Assembly: GCA_023388715.1 (NCBI GenBank)
Contig: JAEWFT010000018.1
Location: 1 to 24,435, forward strand
Direction of reading: 5' to 3'
Length of the DNA stretch: 24,435 nucleotides
Source of the DNA: Pseudomonadota bacterium
GTDB lineage: Bacteria > Pseudomonadota > Gammaproteobacteria > Xanthomonadales > Xanthomonadaceae
The notes beneath the pieces were generated by a model, which made no database searches, was not told the origin of the DNA, and saw only the letters and a program-made list of their open reading frames with translations. Of this stretch, positions 8,323 to 15,787 are shown piece after piece. Position 1 is the stretch's first letter. Every line of letters starts with the position of its first letter. The translations under genes were made by a program, and so were the position numbers.

Positions 8323-8718
8323 ATGAGCATGACTGATCCCATCGCCGACATGCTGGTCCGCATCAAGAATGCGGCCGCGGTTGGCAAGCCGACGGTGAAG
8401 ATGCCGTCCTCCAAGACCAAGGTCGCGATTGCCGGCGTCCTCAAGGACGAAGGCTTCATCGCCGACGCCCGGGTCACCGAGAACGGCGCCAAGGCCGAGC
8501 TCGAGATCGCCCTGAAGTACTACGAGGGCAAGCCGGTGATCGAGACCCTGAAGCGCGTGTCGCGCTCGGGCCTGCGCCACTACCGCGGCAAGGACGCGCT
8601 GCCGAAGGTCCTCAACGGCCTGGGCATCGCGATCATCTCCACCTCCAAGGGCATCATGACCGACACCCAGGCGCGCCAGCAGGGCGTCGGTGGCGAAGTC
8701 CTGTGCATCGTGGCCTAA
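8323..8718 (+). CDS. rpsH: 30S ribosomal protein S8
   Basis: Central-domain 16S rRNA-binding protein and, in E. coli, the autogenous repressor of the spc operon. The 131 residues start MSMTDPIADMLVRIKNA and end in the conserved GIMTDTQARQQGVGGEVLC. The first ATG (8323) is chosen because AGGAA is seven bases upstream; a second ATG six bases later is possible. The gene follows a structured spacer and probably opens its own transcription unit, but whether S8 binds that leader cannot be told by eye. Confidence 0.98.
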   Translation: MSMTDPIADMLVRIKNAAAVGKPTVKMPSSKTKVAIAGVLKDEGFIADARVTENGAKAELEIALKYYEGKPVIETLKRVSRSGLRHYRGKDALPKVLNGLGIAIISTSKGIMTDTQARQQGVGGEVLCIVA

Positions 8719-8731
8719 GGGAGTAACGAGC

Positions 8732-9259
8732 ATGTCCCGAGTCGCCAAGAAGCCCGTCGCCATCACCAAGGGCGTCGAGCTCAACGTCCAGCCGGAAAGC
8801 ATCAGCGTCAAGGGCCCGAAGGGCACCCTGAGCGTGGCCAAGCCGGCTGGCATCGAAGTCAGCATCGAAGACGGCAACGCGTTGCTGTCGGCCAACGATC
8901 CGGCCCTCGTGCCGCTGACCGGCACCCTGCGCGCGATCGTCGCCAACATGGTGCACGGCGTCAGCAACGGTTTCGAGCGCAAGCTCGAGCTGGTGGGCGT
9001 GGGTTACCGCGCCGCCGCCCAGGGCAAGGAGCTGAACCTGCAGCTGGGGTATTCGCACCCGATCGTGTTCCCGGCCCCGGAAGGCATCACCATCACCACG
9101 CCGACCCAGACCGAGATCGTGGTCGCCGGCGCCGACAAGCAGCTGGTCGGTGAAGTGGCCGCCAAGATCCGTGGCTACCGCCCGCCGGAGCCGTACAAGG
9201 GCAAGGGCGTGAAGTATTCCGACGAGACCGTCATCCGCAAGGAAGCCAAGAAAGCGTAA
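8732..9259 (+). CDS. rplF: 50S ribosomal protein L6
   Basis: Large-subunit protein near the GTPase-associated region. The start MSRVAKKPVAI at 8732 is typical; GGGAG just after the rpsH stop (8719-8723) serves as ribosome-binding site. The 175 residues have two duplicated alpha/beta domains and the conserved YRAAAQGKELNLQLGYSHP and RPPEPYKGKGVKYSDE. An in-frame extension upstream overlaps rpsH and is not credible. Confidence 0.98.
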   Translation: MSRVAKKPVAITKGVELNVQPESISVKGPKGTLSVAKPAGIEVSIEDGNALLSANDPALVPLTGTLRAIVANMVHGVSNGFERKLELVGVGYRAAAQGKELNLQLGYSHPIVFPAPEGITITTPTQTEIVVAGADKQLVGEVAAKIRGYRPPEPYKGKGVKYSDETVIRKEAKKA

Positions 9260-9301
9260 TCCCCCGGGACAACGCGCTTTCAGCTTTCGGAGAAGAGAAC
9301 C

Positions 9302-9655
9302 ATGGAAAAGAAGATCGCCCGCCTGCGCCGCGCCAAGTCGACCCGCGCCCGCATCCGCGAGCTCGGCGTGCCGCGCCTGTCGGTGCTGCGCACCGGGCAG
9401 CACCTGTACGCCCAGCTGTTCACCGCCGATGGTGCCAAGGTCCTGGCTTCGGCCGCGACCGTCGAGTCCAACGTGCGTGATGGCCTGAAGAGCGGCAAGA
9501 ACACCGAAGCCGCGACCAAGGTCGGCAAGCTGATCGCCGAGCGTGCCAAGGCCGCCGGCGTCGAGAAGGTCGCCTTCGACCGCTCGGGCTACCGCTACCA
9601 CGGCCGCATCAAGGCGCTGGCCGAAGCCGCGCGCGAAGGCGGCCTGCAGTTCTGA
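9302..9655 (+). CDS. rplR: 50S ribosomal protein L18
   Basis: 5S rRNA-binding protein of the central protuberance. The 117-residue length is standard; the protein begins with the basic helix KKIARLRRAKSTRARIREL and has VAFDRSGYRYHGRIKALAEAAREGGL at the C terminus (split over the last helix). A purine-rich GGAGAAGAGAA stretch precedes the ATG. The gap to rplF is 42 bases, with nothing notable in it. Confidence 0.98.
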   Translation: MEKKIARLRRAKSTRARIRELGVPRLSVLRTGQHLYAQLFTADGAKVLASAATVESNVRDGLKSGKNTEAATKVGKLIAERAKAAGVEKVAFDRSGYRYHGRIKALAEAAREGGLQF

Positions 9656-9813
9656 TCTACCGGCGCCCGGGCCTCCCGCGGCGCCGCGCTCCACCTGCCG
9701 ATGCGGGCTGCATCGGGCGCCACCGCCGGTTGCGGCGTTGGCGGGGCACCCGCGGTACACCACAACCATAAGCGGCGATGCCGCAAATCCCCAATCCAAC
9801 ACGAGACATCGAA
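9656..9813 (+). promoter_or_regulatory. rplR-rpsE spacer with inverted repeats
   Basis: A 158-base gap in an otherwise compact operon. Perfect inverted repeats are 9698-9704/9710-9716 (CCGATGC, loop GGGCT) and 9772-9776/9780-9784 (GCGGC, loop GAT), the second about 30 bases before the rpsE start. No convincing promoter or T-tract was found, and no coding frame is likely. It may be a post-transcriptional leader for rpsE. Confidence 0.3.
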
Positions 9814-10353
9814 ATGGCAGAACAACGCGAATCCCGCGGCCGCGATCGCGGTCCCCGCGAGGAAAAAGTCGATGACGGCATGATCGAGAAGCTGATCGCC
9901 GTCAATCGCGTCAGCAAGACCGTCAAGGGCGGCCGCCAGTTCACCTTCACCGCGTTGACGGTGGTGGGCGACGGCGCCGGCAAGGTCGGCTTCGGCTATG
10001 GCAAGGCGCGCGAAGTGCCGGTCGCCATCCAGAAGTCGATGGAGTACGCGCGCAAGAACATGAGCAACGTCGAGCTCAACAACGGCACCCTGTTCCATCA
10101 GGTGAAGGCCGGTCACGGCGCCGCGCGCGTGTTCATGCAGCCCGCCTCCGAGGGTACCGGCGTGATCGCCGGCGGCGCGATGCGCGCCGTGCTGGAAGCG
10201 GTCGGCGTGAAGGACGTGCTGGCCAAGGCGGTCGGCTCGCGCAACCCGATCAACCTGGTCCGCGCCACGGTCAAGGGCCTGGAGTCGATGCACTCGCCGG
10301 CCAAGATCGCGGCCAAGCGCGGCAAGAAGCTGGAGGACCTGGTCCATGGCTAA
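9814..10353 (+). CDS. rpsE: 30S ribosomal protein S5
   Basis: Small-subunit protein at the mRNA entry site, important for decoding accuracy. The frame is open 12 codons further upstream (ATG 9778), but that ATG lies in the loop of a hairpin and gives a non-conserved tail; MAEQRESRGRDRGPREEKVDDGM from 9814 (listed here as its opening only) fits the family. The 179-residue protein has VNRVSKTVKGGRQFTFTALTV, GYGKAREVP and the EGTGVIAGGAMRAVLEAVG core. Its last eight bases overlap the start of rpmD. Confidence 0.97.
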   Translation: MAEQRESRGRDRGPREEKVDDGMIEKLIAVNRVSKTVKGGRQFTFTALTVVGDGAGKVGFGYGKAREVPVAIQKSMEYARKNMSNVELNNGTLFHQVKAGHGAARVFMQPASEGTGVIAGGAMRAVLEAVGVKDVLAKAVGSRNPINLVRATVKGLESMHSPAKIAAKRGKKLEDLVHG

Positions 10354-10546
10354 GAACGAGGCCAACAACGGCGGCACCGTCAAGGTGCGCCTGGTCAAGG
10401 GCCTGCGCGGTTCGCAGGCCAAGCACCGCCTGTCGGTACGCGCGCTGGGCTTGAACAAGCTCAATGACGTGCGTGAACTCAAGGACAGCCCGCAGGTCCG
10501 TGGCCTGATCAACAAGGTCCACTACCTGGTCCAGGTCGAGGAATAA
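10346..10546 (+). CDS. rpmD: 50S ribosomal protein L30
   Basis: Small large-subunit protein with the split ferredoxin-like fold. The 66-residue product has VKVRLVKGLRGSQAKHR and ALGLNKLND, and ends in VHYLVQVEE. The ATG at 10346 overlaps the rpsE stop region by eight bases (ATGGCTAA), with GGAGG at 10332-10336 inside rpsE as ribosome-binding site. This overlap should couple L30 translation to S5. Confidence 0.97.
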   Translation: MAKNEANNGGTVKVRLVKGLRGSQAKHRLSVRALGLNKLNDVRELKDSPQVRGLINKVHYLVQVEE

Positions 10547-10549
10547 GAC

Positions 10550-10987
10550 ATGAAGCTCAATACGCTCAAGCCCGCTGACGGCGCCCGCAAGGAGCGCACC
10601 CGCGTCGGTCGCGGCATCGGTTCCGGCCTCGGCAAGACCGCCGGCCGCGGCCACAAGGGTTCGTTCGCGCGCTCCGGCAAGGGCAAGATCAAGGCCGGGT
10701 TCGAAGGCGGCCAGATGCCGATGTACATGCGCCTCCCCAAGATCGGCTTCCACTCGAAGATGGCCAAGGACGTCGCCGAGGTGATGCTGTACAAGCTGGA
10801 TTCGCTGCCGGCCGGCGAGATCGACTTCGCCGCCCTGCGCGCCGCCAAGCTGGTGCCCAGCACCGCCAAGCGCGCCAAGGTCGTCGCCAAGGGCGAGGTC
10901 ACCAAGGCGTTCACGCTGAAGGGCATCGCCGCGACCGCAGGCGCCAAGGCCGCGATCGAGGCCGCCGGCGGCGCGCTGGCGGAGTAA
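10550..10987 (+). CDS. rplO: 50S ribosomal protein L15
   Basis: Late-assembly protein with a long glycine-rich N-terminal extension. The 145 residues start MKLNTLKPADGARKERTRVGRGIG, then GLGKTAGRGHKG and FEGGQMPMYMRLPKIGF, all strongly conserved. The C-terminal globular part is alanine-rich. Three bases separate it from rpmD, and secY begins four bases after its stop, the normal rplO-secY pairing. Confidence 0.98.
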   Translation: MKLNTLKPADGARKERTRVGRGIGSGLGKTAGRGHKGSFARSGKGKIKAGFEGGQMPMYMRLPKIGFHSKMAKDVAEVMLYKLDSLPAGEIDFAALRAAKLVPSTAKRAKVVAKGEVTKAFTLKGIAATAGAKAAIEAAGGALAE

Positions 10988-10991
10988 GCGG

Positions 10992-12341
10992 ATGTCGCGA
11001 AACGCGGGAGCGTTGTCGGGTCTGGCGGGCGCTGGCAAGTTCACCGAACTGCGCCAGCGCCTGATGTTCGTCGTGGGCGCGCTGATCGTCTACCGCATCG
11101 GCTGCTTCATCCCGGTGCCGGGCGTCAACCCGGACGCGATGGTGCAGTTCATGCAGGGCCAGACGGGCATCGTGGACATGTTCAACATGTTCTCGGGCGG
11201 CGCGCTGGAGCGATTCAGCCTGTTCGCGCTGAACGTGATGCCGTACATCTCGGCGTCGATCGTGATGCAGCTGATGGTGCAGATCCTGCCCAGCCTGAAG
11301 GCGCTGCAGAAGGAAGGCGAGTCCGGCCGGCGCAAGATCACCCAGTACTCGCGCATCGGCGCGGTGTTCCTGGCGGTGTTCCAGGCCGCCGGCATCGCCA
11401 TCGCGCTGCAGAACCAGGGCGCGGGTGGCGGCATCCCGGTGGTGTACAACCCCGGCCTGGGCTTCGTGCTGACCGCGGTGGTTTCGCTGACCGCGGGCAC
11501 CATGTTCCTGATGTGGCTGGGCGAGCAGGTAACCGAGCGCGGCATCGGCAACGGCGTTTCGCTGATCATCTTCGCCGGTATCGTCGCCGGCCTGCCGGGC
11601 GCGGTGCTCAACACCCTGCAGCAGGCCAACAGCGGCGACATGCAGTGGATCGTGGTGTTCCTGATCCTGGCGATCGTGCTGGCGGTGACCTGGTTCGTGA
11701 TCTTCGTCGAGAAGGGGCAGCGCCGGATCACGGTGAACTACGCGCGCCGCCAGGGCGGCCGCGGCGCCTACATGAACCAGAGCTCGTTCCTGCCGCTCAA
11801 GCTCAACATGGCCGGCGTGATCCCGCCGATCTTCGCCAGCTCGATCATCATGTTCCCGGCCACCGCATCGACCTGGTTCGGCCAGTCGGGCAGTTCCGGC
11901 ACGGTCTGGCTGCAGAAGGTGAGCCAGATGCTGGCCCCGGGCGAGCCGCTGTACATGGTGCTGCTGGCCGCGCTGATCGCCGGGTTCGCGTTCTTCTACA
12001 CCGCGCTGGTGTTCAACTCGCAGGAAACTGCCGACAACCTCAAGAAGTCGGGCGCGCTGATCCCGGGCATCCGCCCCGGCAAGGCGACCGGGGAGTACAT
12101 CGACGGCGTGCTGACGCGCCTCACCGCGGCTGGTTCGGCCTACCTGGTGCTGGTGTGCCTGCTGCCCGAGGTGATGCGTACCGAGCTGGGCACCTCGTTC
12201 TACTTCGGCGGCACCTCGCTGCTGATCGTGGTGGTGGTGGTGATGGACTTCATCGCGCAGATCCAGGCGCACCTGATGTCGCACCAGTACGAGAGCCTGC
12301 TGAAGAAGGCAAACCTCAAGGGCGGGGCGCGCACGCGCTGA
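10992..12341 (+). CDS. secY: Protein translocase channel subunit SecY
   Basis: Pore subunit of the SecYEG translocon in the inner membrane. The 449-residue protein shows about ten hydrophobic segments, starting with a helix near residues 24-41. The plug region follows (residues 60-75, IVDMFNMFSGGALERFS), then NVMPYISASIVMQL. The cytosolic loop PGIRPGKATGEYI carries Arg361, equivalent to the SecA-contact arginine of E. coli SecY. GGAG at 10980-10983 overlaps the end of rplO. A GC hairpin (12349-12356/12361-12368) follows eight bases after the stop. Confidence 0.99.
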   Translation: MSRNAGALSGLAGAGKFTELRQRLMFVVGALIVYRIGCFIPVPGVNPDAMVQFMQGQTGIVDMFNMFSGGALERFSLFALNVMPYISASIVMQLMVQILPSLKALQKEGESGRRKITQYSRIGAVFLAVFQAAGIAIALQNQGAGGGIPVVYNPGLGFVLTAVVSLTAGTMFLMWLGEQVTERGIGNGVSLIIFAGIVAGLPGAVLNTLQQANSGDMQWIVVFLILAIVLAVTWFVIFVEKGQRRITVNYARRQGGRGAYMNQSSFLPLKLNMAGVIPPIFASSIIMFPATASTWFGQSGSSGTVWLQKVSQMLAPGEPLYMVLLAALIAGFAFFYTALVFNSQETADNLKKSGALIPGIRPGKATGEYIDGVLTRLTAAGSAYLVLVCLLPEVMRTELGTSFYFGGTSLLIVVVVVMDFIAQIQAHLMSHQYESLLKKANLKGGARTR

Positions 12342-12667
12342 CGCTTGGCCTCCCGGCCCGCCGGGAGGACCGTTTCGATCGCCGGCGCGGAACCAATGCG
12401 TCCGCACGGCAAATGGGCGACCTGCATGGCGTTTCCGGGTGCAGGTGGTTCCGGACCGATCCCCGCGCTGGAGTAGCGCGGGGGCAGGGCAGGGCGAAAG
12501 CCGTGCCGCTGCCAGTCCGGGGCCGTCGCCGGAGCATGGGCACACTCCCCATGCCGGGCCACTGCCTGCGGGCAGGGGCTTCCTGACAGACCGGAAAACT
12601 GCTAAAATTTCGTGTTCACCGCGCCGGATCGCCAGATTCGGTGCCATTTCGTATCGGAGATCGCCTC
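12342..12667 (+). promoter_or_regulatory. secY-rpsM spacer: hairpin cluster and alpha-operon promoter
   Basis: This 326-base gap contains no recognisable gene; rpmJ, which sits here in E. coli, is absent. Inverted repeats are: 12349-12356/12361-12368 (8 bp, loop CCCG, weak terminator form followed by ACCGTTT); 12421-12426/12440-12445; 12461-12469/12475-12483 (9 bp, loop GGAGT); 12483-12495/12500-12513 (12 paired bases with one G-G mismatch and one bulge, capped by GAAA; it shares base 12483 with the previous stem, so the two pack against each other or compete); and 12534-12540/12548-12554. An extended -10 TGCTAAAAT (12600-12608) follows, with TTCCTG at 12580-12585 spaced 17. This is the likely start of the rpsM transcript. 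Confidence 0.55.
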
Positions 12668-13024
12668 ATGGCGCGTATCGCTGGCGTCAACCTGCCTGCC
12701 CAGAAGCATGTCTGGGTCGGGTTGCAAAGCATCTACGGCATCGGCCGTACCCGTTCCAAGCAGGTCTGCGAAGCGGCCGGCGTGGAGTCCTCCACCAAGA
12801 TCCGCGACCTGTCGGAGCCGGAAGTCGAGCGCCTGCGTTCGGAAGTCGGCAAGCACGTGGTCGAGGGCGACCTGCGCCGCGAGATCGGCATGGCGATCAA
12901 GCGCCTGATGGACCTGAGCTGCTACCGCGGCCTGCGCCATCGCCGCGGCCTGCCGCTGCGCGGCCAGCGCACCCGGACCAATGCGCGCACCCGCAAGGGC
13001 CCGCGCAAGGCCATCAGGAAATAA
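12668..13024 (+). CDS. rpsM: 30S ribosomal protein S13
   Basis: Head protein that contacts P-site tRNA and bridges to the large subunit. The start MARIAGVNLPAQKHVWVGL at 12668 has GGAGA at 12656-12660 seven bases upstream; an in-frame extension nine codons longer is not conserved. The 118 residues contain YGIGRTRS, the H2TH-like helices and the basic tail RGLRHRRGLPLRGQRTRTN (as a landmark). It is the first gene of the alpha-type operon, which in E. coli is controlled by S4 binding to the leader. Confidence 0.98.
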   Translation: MARIAGVNLPAQKHVWVGLQSIYGIGRTRSKQVCEAAGVESSTKIRDLSEPEVERLRSEVGKHVVEGDLRREIGMAIKRLMDLSCYRGLRHRRGLPLRGQRTRTNARTRKGPRKAIRK

Positions 13025-13033
13025 GGAACAGAC

Positions 13034-13426
13034 ATGGCCAAGCCGGCAGCAAAGACCACCAAGAAGAAGATCAAGCGCGTCGTCACCGACGGCATCGCCC
13101 ACGTGCACGCGTCCTTCAACAACACGATCGTCACCATCACCGACCGCCAGGGCAACGCGCTGAGCTGGGCGACCTCCGGCGGCGCGGGTTTCCGCGGTTC
13201 GCGCAAGTCGACCCCGTTCGCCGCGCAGGTCGCCGCCGAGAAGGCCGGCAAGGCCGCGCTCGACTATGGCGTGAAGTCGCTGGAAGTGCGCATCAAGGGC
13301 CCGGGCCCGGGGCGTGAGTCCGCCGTTCGTTCGCTGAACAACGTCGGCTACAAGATCATCAACATCATCGACGTGACGCCGATCCCGCACAACGGGTGCC
13401 GTCCGCCGAAGAAGCGTCGCGTCTGA
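13034..13426 (+). CDS. rpsK: 30S ribosomal protein S11
   Basis: Platform protein next to S18 and S21, near the mRNA exit. The 130-residue product contains HVHASFNNTIVTITDRQGN, the SGGAGFRGSRKSTPFAAQ loop and the invariant C-terminal TPIPHNGCRPPKKRRV. It lies nine bases after rpsM and 19 before rpsD. No oddity was seen. Confidence 0.99.
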   Translation: MAKPAAKTTKKKIKRVVTDGIAHVHASFNNTIVTITDRQGNALSWATSGGAGFRGSRKSTPFAAQVAAEKAGKAALDYGVKSLEVRIKGPGPGRESAVRSLNNVGYKIINIIDVTPIPHNGCRPPKKRRV

Positions 13427-13445
13427 CGCCGGGGAGCAGAAGAAA

Positions 13446-14078
13446 ATGGCTCGTTATATCGGTCCCACCTGTAAGCTCGCCCGCCGCGAAGGCGCCGACC
13501 TTGGTCTGAAGTCGCCGGCGCGCGCGCTCGATTCCAAGTGCAAGCTGGAGCAGAAGCCCGGCCAGCACGGCGCCACCATGACCCGCAAGGGCAAGCTGTC
13601 CGACTACGCCACCCAGCTGCGCGAGAAGCAGAAGGTCAAGCGCATCTACGGCCTGCTGGAGCGCCAGTTCCGCAACTACTACAAGAAGGCCGCGACCAAG
13701 AAGGGCAACACCGGCGAGAACCTGCTGCAGATGCTGGAAACCCGCCTGGACAACGTCGTCTACCGCATGGGCTTCGCCGTCACCCGCCCGGCCGCGCGCC
13801 AGCTGGTCAGCCACCGCGGCGTGACCGTGAACGGCAAGCCGGTCAACCTGCCGTCGTACGCGGTCAAGGCCGGCGATGCGATCGCCCTGTCCGAGAAGGC
13901 GCAGAAGCAGCTCCGGGTCAAGGAGTCGCTGACGGTCGCCGAGCAGATGGGCCTGTCGCCGTCGTGGGTCGAGGTCGACAGCAACAAGTTCGCCGGCGTG
14001 TTCAAGGCCGTGCCGGATCGCGGCGACCTGTCGGCCGACATCAACGAAGCGCTGATCGTCGAGCTGTACTCGAAGTAA
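13446..14078 (+). CDS. rpsD: 30S ribosomal protein S4
   Basis: Primary 16S rRNA-binding protein, translation-fidelity factor and, in E. coli, repressor of the alpha operon. The 210-residue product starts MARYIGPTCKLARREG, lacks an N-terminal zinc cluster, and has the S4 RNA-binding domain (RLDNVVYRMGFA, ARQLVSHRGVTVNG). It is about two residues longer than the Xanthomonas protein as I recall it. The closing INEALIVELYSK is conserved. Confidence 0.98.
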   Translation: MARYIGPTCKLARREGADLGLKSPARALDSKCKLEQKPGQHGATMTRKGKLSDYATQLREKQKVKRIYGLLERQFRNYYKKAATKKGNTGENLLQMLETRLDNVVYRMGFAVTRPAARQLVSHRGVTVNGKPVNLPSYAVKAGDAIALSEKAQKQLRVKESLTVAEQMGLSPSWVEVDSNKFAGVFKAVPDRGDLSADINEALIVELYSK

Positions 14079-14130
14079 GCCCATCACCGGCCCGTGCGTC
14101 CAGCGCGCGGGCCTGCAGGAGACACCACGA

Positions 14131-15128
14131 ATGACGGTTACCGCCAACCAAGTGCTGCGTCCCCGCGGACCGCAGATCGAGCGCATTGCCGACAATCGCG
14201 CGAAGGTCGTGATCGAGCCGCTGGAGCGCGGCTACGGCCACACGCTGGGCAATGCCCTGCGTCGCGTGCTGCTGTCCTCGATCCCCGGCTTCGCCATCAC
14301 CGAGGTCGAGATCGACGGCGTGCTGCACGAGTACACCACGGTCGAAGGCCTGCAGGAGGACGTGCTCGAGGTCCTGCTCAACCTCAAGGACGTCGCGATC
14401 CGCATGCACAGCGGCGAGTCCGACACCCTGGAGCTGAAGAAGCAGGGCCCGGGCATCGTCACCGCCGGCGACATCAAGACCAGCCACAACGTCGAGGTGC
14501 TCAACCCCGACCACGTGATCGCCAACCTGACCAAGGACGTGGCGCTGAACATGCGCCTGACCATCAGCCGCGGCTTCGGCTACCAGCCGGCCGCCGCCCG
14601 CCGCCGTCCGGACGAGGAAACCCGTGCGATCGGCAAGCTGATGCTGGACGCCTCGTTCTCGCCGGTGCGCCGCGTCGCCTACGCGGTGGAAGCCGCGCGC
14701 GTCGAGCAGCGCACCGACCTCGACAAGCTGGTCCTGGACATCGAGACCAACGGCACGATCGACGCCGAGGAAGCCGTGCGCGCCGCCGCCGACATCCTCA
14801 CCGACCAGCTGTCGGTGTTCGGGGACTTCACCCACCGCGAGCGCGGTGCGGCCAAGCCGCAGGCGGGTGGCGTGGATCCGGTGCTGCTGCGCCCGATCGA
14901 CGACCTCGAGCTGACCGTGCGTTCGGCCAACTGCCTCAGGCCGAGAGCATCTACTACATCGGCGACCTGATCCAGAAGACCGAAGTCGAGCTGCTCAAGA
15001 CCCCGAACCTGGGCAAGAAGTCGCTCACCGAGATCAAGGAAGTCCTCGCCCAGCGCGGCCTGTCGCTCGGCATGAAGCTGGAGAACTGGCCGCCGGCCGG
15101 CGTCGCCAGCCACGGCATGATGGGGTGA
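14131..15128 (+). CDS. rpoA: RNA polymerase alpha subunit, reading frame broken near codon 270
   Basis: Assembly platform of RNA polymerase, whose C-terminal domain binds UP elements and activators. From the ATG at 14131 (AGGAGA at 14117-14122) the N-terminal domain is intact, with GHTLGNALRRVLLSSIPG and the linker. After RSANCL (codon 269) the frame leaves the family and stops at 14970, giving 279 residues. The expected KAESIYYIGDLIQKTEVELL continues in another frame from 14940 and runs to a TGA at 15128 with the proper end LENWPPAGVASHGMMG. The sequence CTCAGGCC where CTCAAGGCC is expected points to one missing A; adding it restores 332 residues. A sequencing or assembly error is the simplest explanation, because the gene is essential. 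Confidence 0.95.
14935..14943 (+). other. Site of the apparent -1 frameshift in rpoA
   Basis: CTC (codon 269, Leu) is followed by AGGCCGAG instead of the expected AAGGCCGAG, so one A is missing at about 14938. The lost codon corresponds to Lys271 of E. coli alpha, immediately after the DNA-binding Arg265 and Asn268. Confidence 0.85.
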
Positions 15129-15394
15129 GTGAACGCCGCTGAGCCGTTGCCCTCAGGCAACGGCTGGCGTTCGCGAACGTCCGGCGCGCTGCGCCGGGCC
15201 GGGGGTGCAAACGCGGCGCAAGCCGCGGCTCGCGCTCCAGTTCTTGCTCTTGATTCAGCTTTTCGCCGACGAACCCAAGTTCGCGGCTTGACCGGTCAAG
15301 GATGGCCGGTTCGGACCAGCGCAGTCCAGGCAGCAACGCCATTGATGGCGACAACGATCCGCAAAGTCCCAACCTTCATCTAGGAACCATCGCC
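15129..15394 (+). promoter_or_regulatory. rpoA-rplQ spacer with long hairpin and palindrome
   Basis: This 266-base gap has a 17-bp hairpin directly after the rpoA stop (15131-15137/15166-15172 and 15142-15151/15156-15165, four-base bulge, loop CTCA) without a T-tract. It is followed by 15181-15187/15191-15197 (7 bp, loop GCT) and 15212-15217/15222-15227 (6 bp, GCAA loop). A perfect 14-bp palindrome, CTTGACCGGTCAAG, is at 15287-15300. No convincing -10 was found. The rplQ frame is open upstream from 15302 but that extension is not conserved. Confidence 0.45.
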
Positions 15395-15766
15395 ATGCGC
15401 CACCAGAAAGCCGGTCGCAAGTTCAACCGCACCAGTGCCCACCGCAGCGCCATGTTCACCAACATGGCCGCCTCGCTGTTCAAGCACGAGCTCATTCGCA
15501 CCACCCTGCCCAAGGCCAAGGAACTGCGCCGCGTCGCCGAGCCGCTGATCACCCTGGCCAAGGTCGACAGCGTCGCCAACCGCCGGCTGGCCTTCTCGCG
15601 CCTGCGCGACAAGGAAGCCGTGGGTACCCTGTTCACCGTGCACGGCCCGCGCTATGCCAGCCGCCCGGGTGGCTACCTGCGCGTCCTCAAGTGCGGCTTC
15701 CGCGCCGGCGACAACGCGCCGATGGCGTACGTCGAGCTGGTGGATCGCCCGCAGGCGAGCGAGTAA
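15395..15766 (+). CDS. rplQ: 50S ribosomal protein L17
   Basis: Large-subunit protein near the exit tunnel. The true start is the ATG at 15395 (MRHQKAGRKFNRTSAHR), with AGGA at 15382-15385; the frame is open 31 codons further upstream with no family similarity. The 123-residue product has MAASLFKHELIRTTLPKAKELRR and the GGYLRVLKCGFRAGDNAPMA region. It ends the ribosomal cluster and is followed 26 bases later by an intrinsic terminator. Confidence 0.98.
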   Translation: MRHQKAGRKFNRTSAHRSAMFTNMAASLFKHELIRTTLPKAKELRRVAEPLITLAKVDSVANRRLAFSRLRDKEAVGTLFTVHGPRYASRPGGYLRVLKCGFRAGDNAPMAYVELVDRPQASE

Positions 15767-15787
15767 GCGCACCGCGCCAGCGTGTTG

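Noticed and set aside
10911..12647. 578-codon open frame on the - strand opposite secY
   Set aside because: Third-position GC bias leaves the antisense strand free of stops; composition is rich in His, Arg and Gln with no recognisable fold.
12342..12667. Search for rpmJ (L36) between secY and rpsM
   Set aside because: No frame begins like L36 (MKVRASVKK) or carries its zinc-binding pattern; the gene is presumably elsewhere.
14935..14970. Programmed frameshifting in rpoA
   Set aside because: CTCAGGCC is not a slippery heptamer and alpha has no known programmed shift; an error or true deletion is simpler.
15302..15394. 31-codon N-terminal extension of rplQ
   Set aside because: L17 proteins begin at MRHQKAGRK; the extension has no family similarity and the Shine-Dalgarno fits the ATG at 15395.
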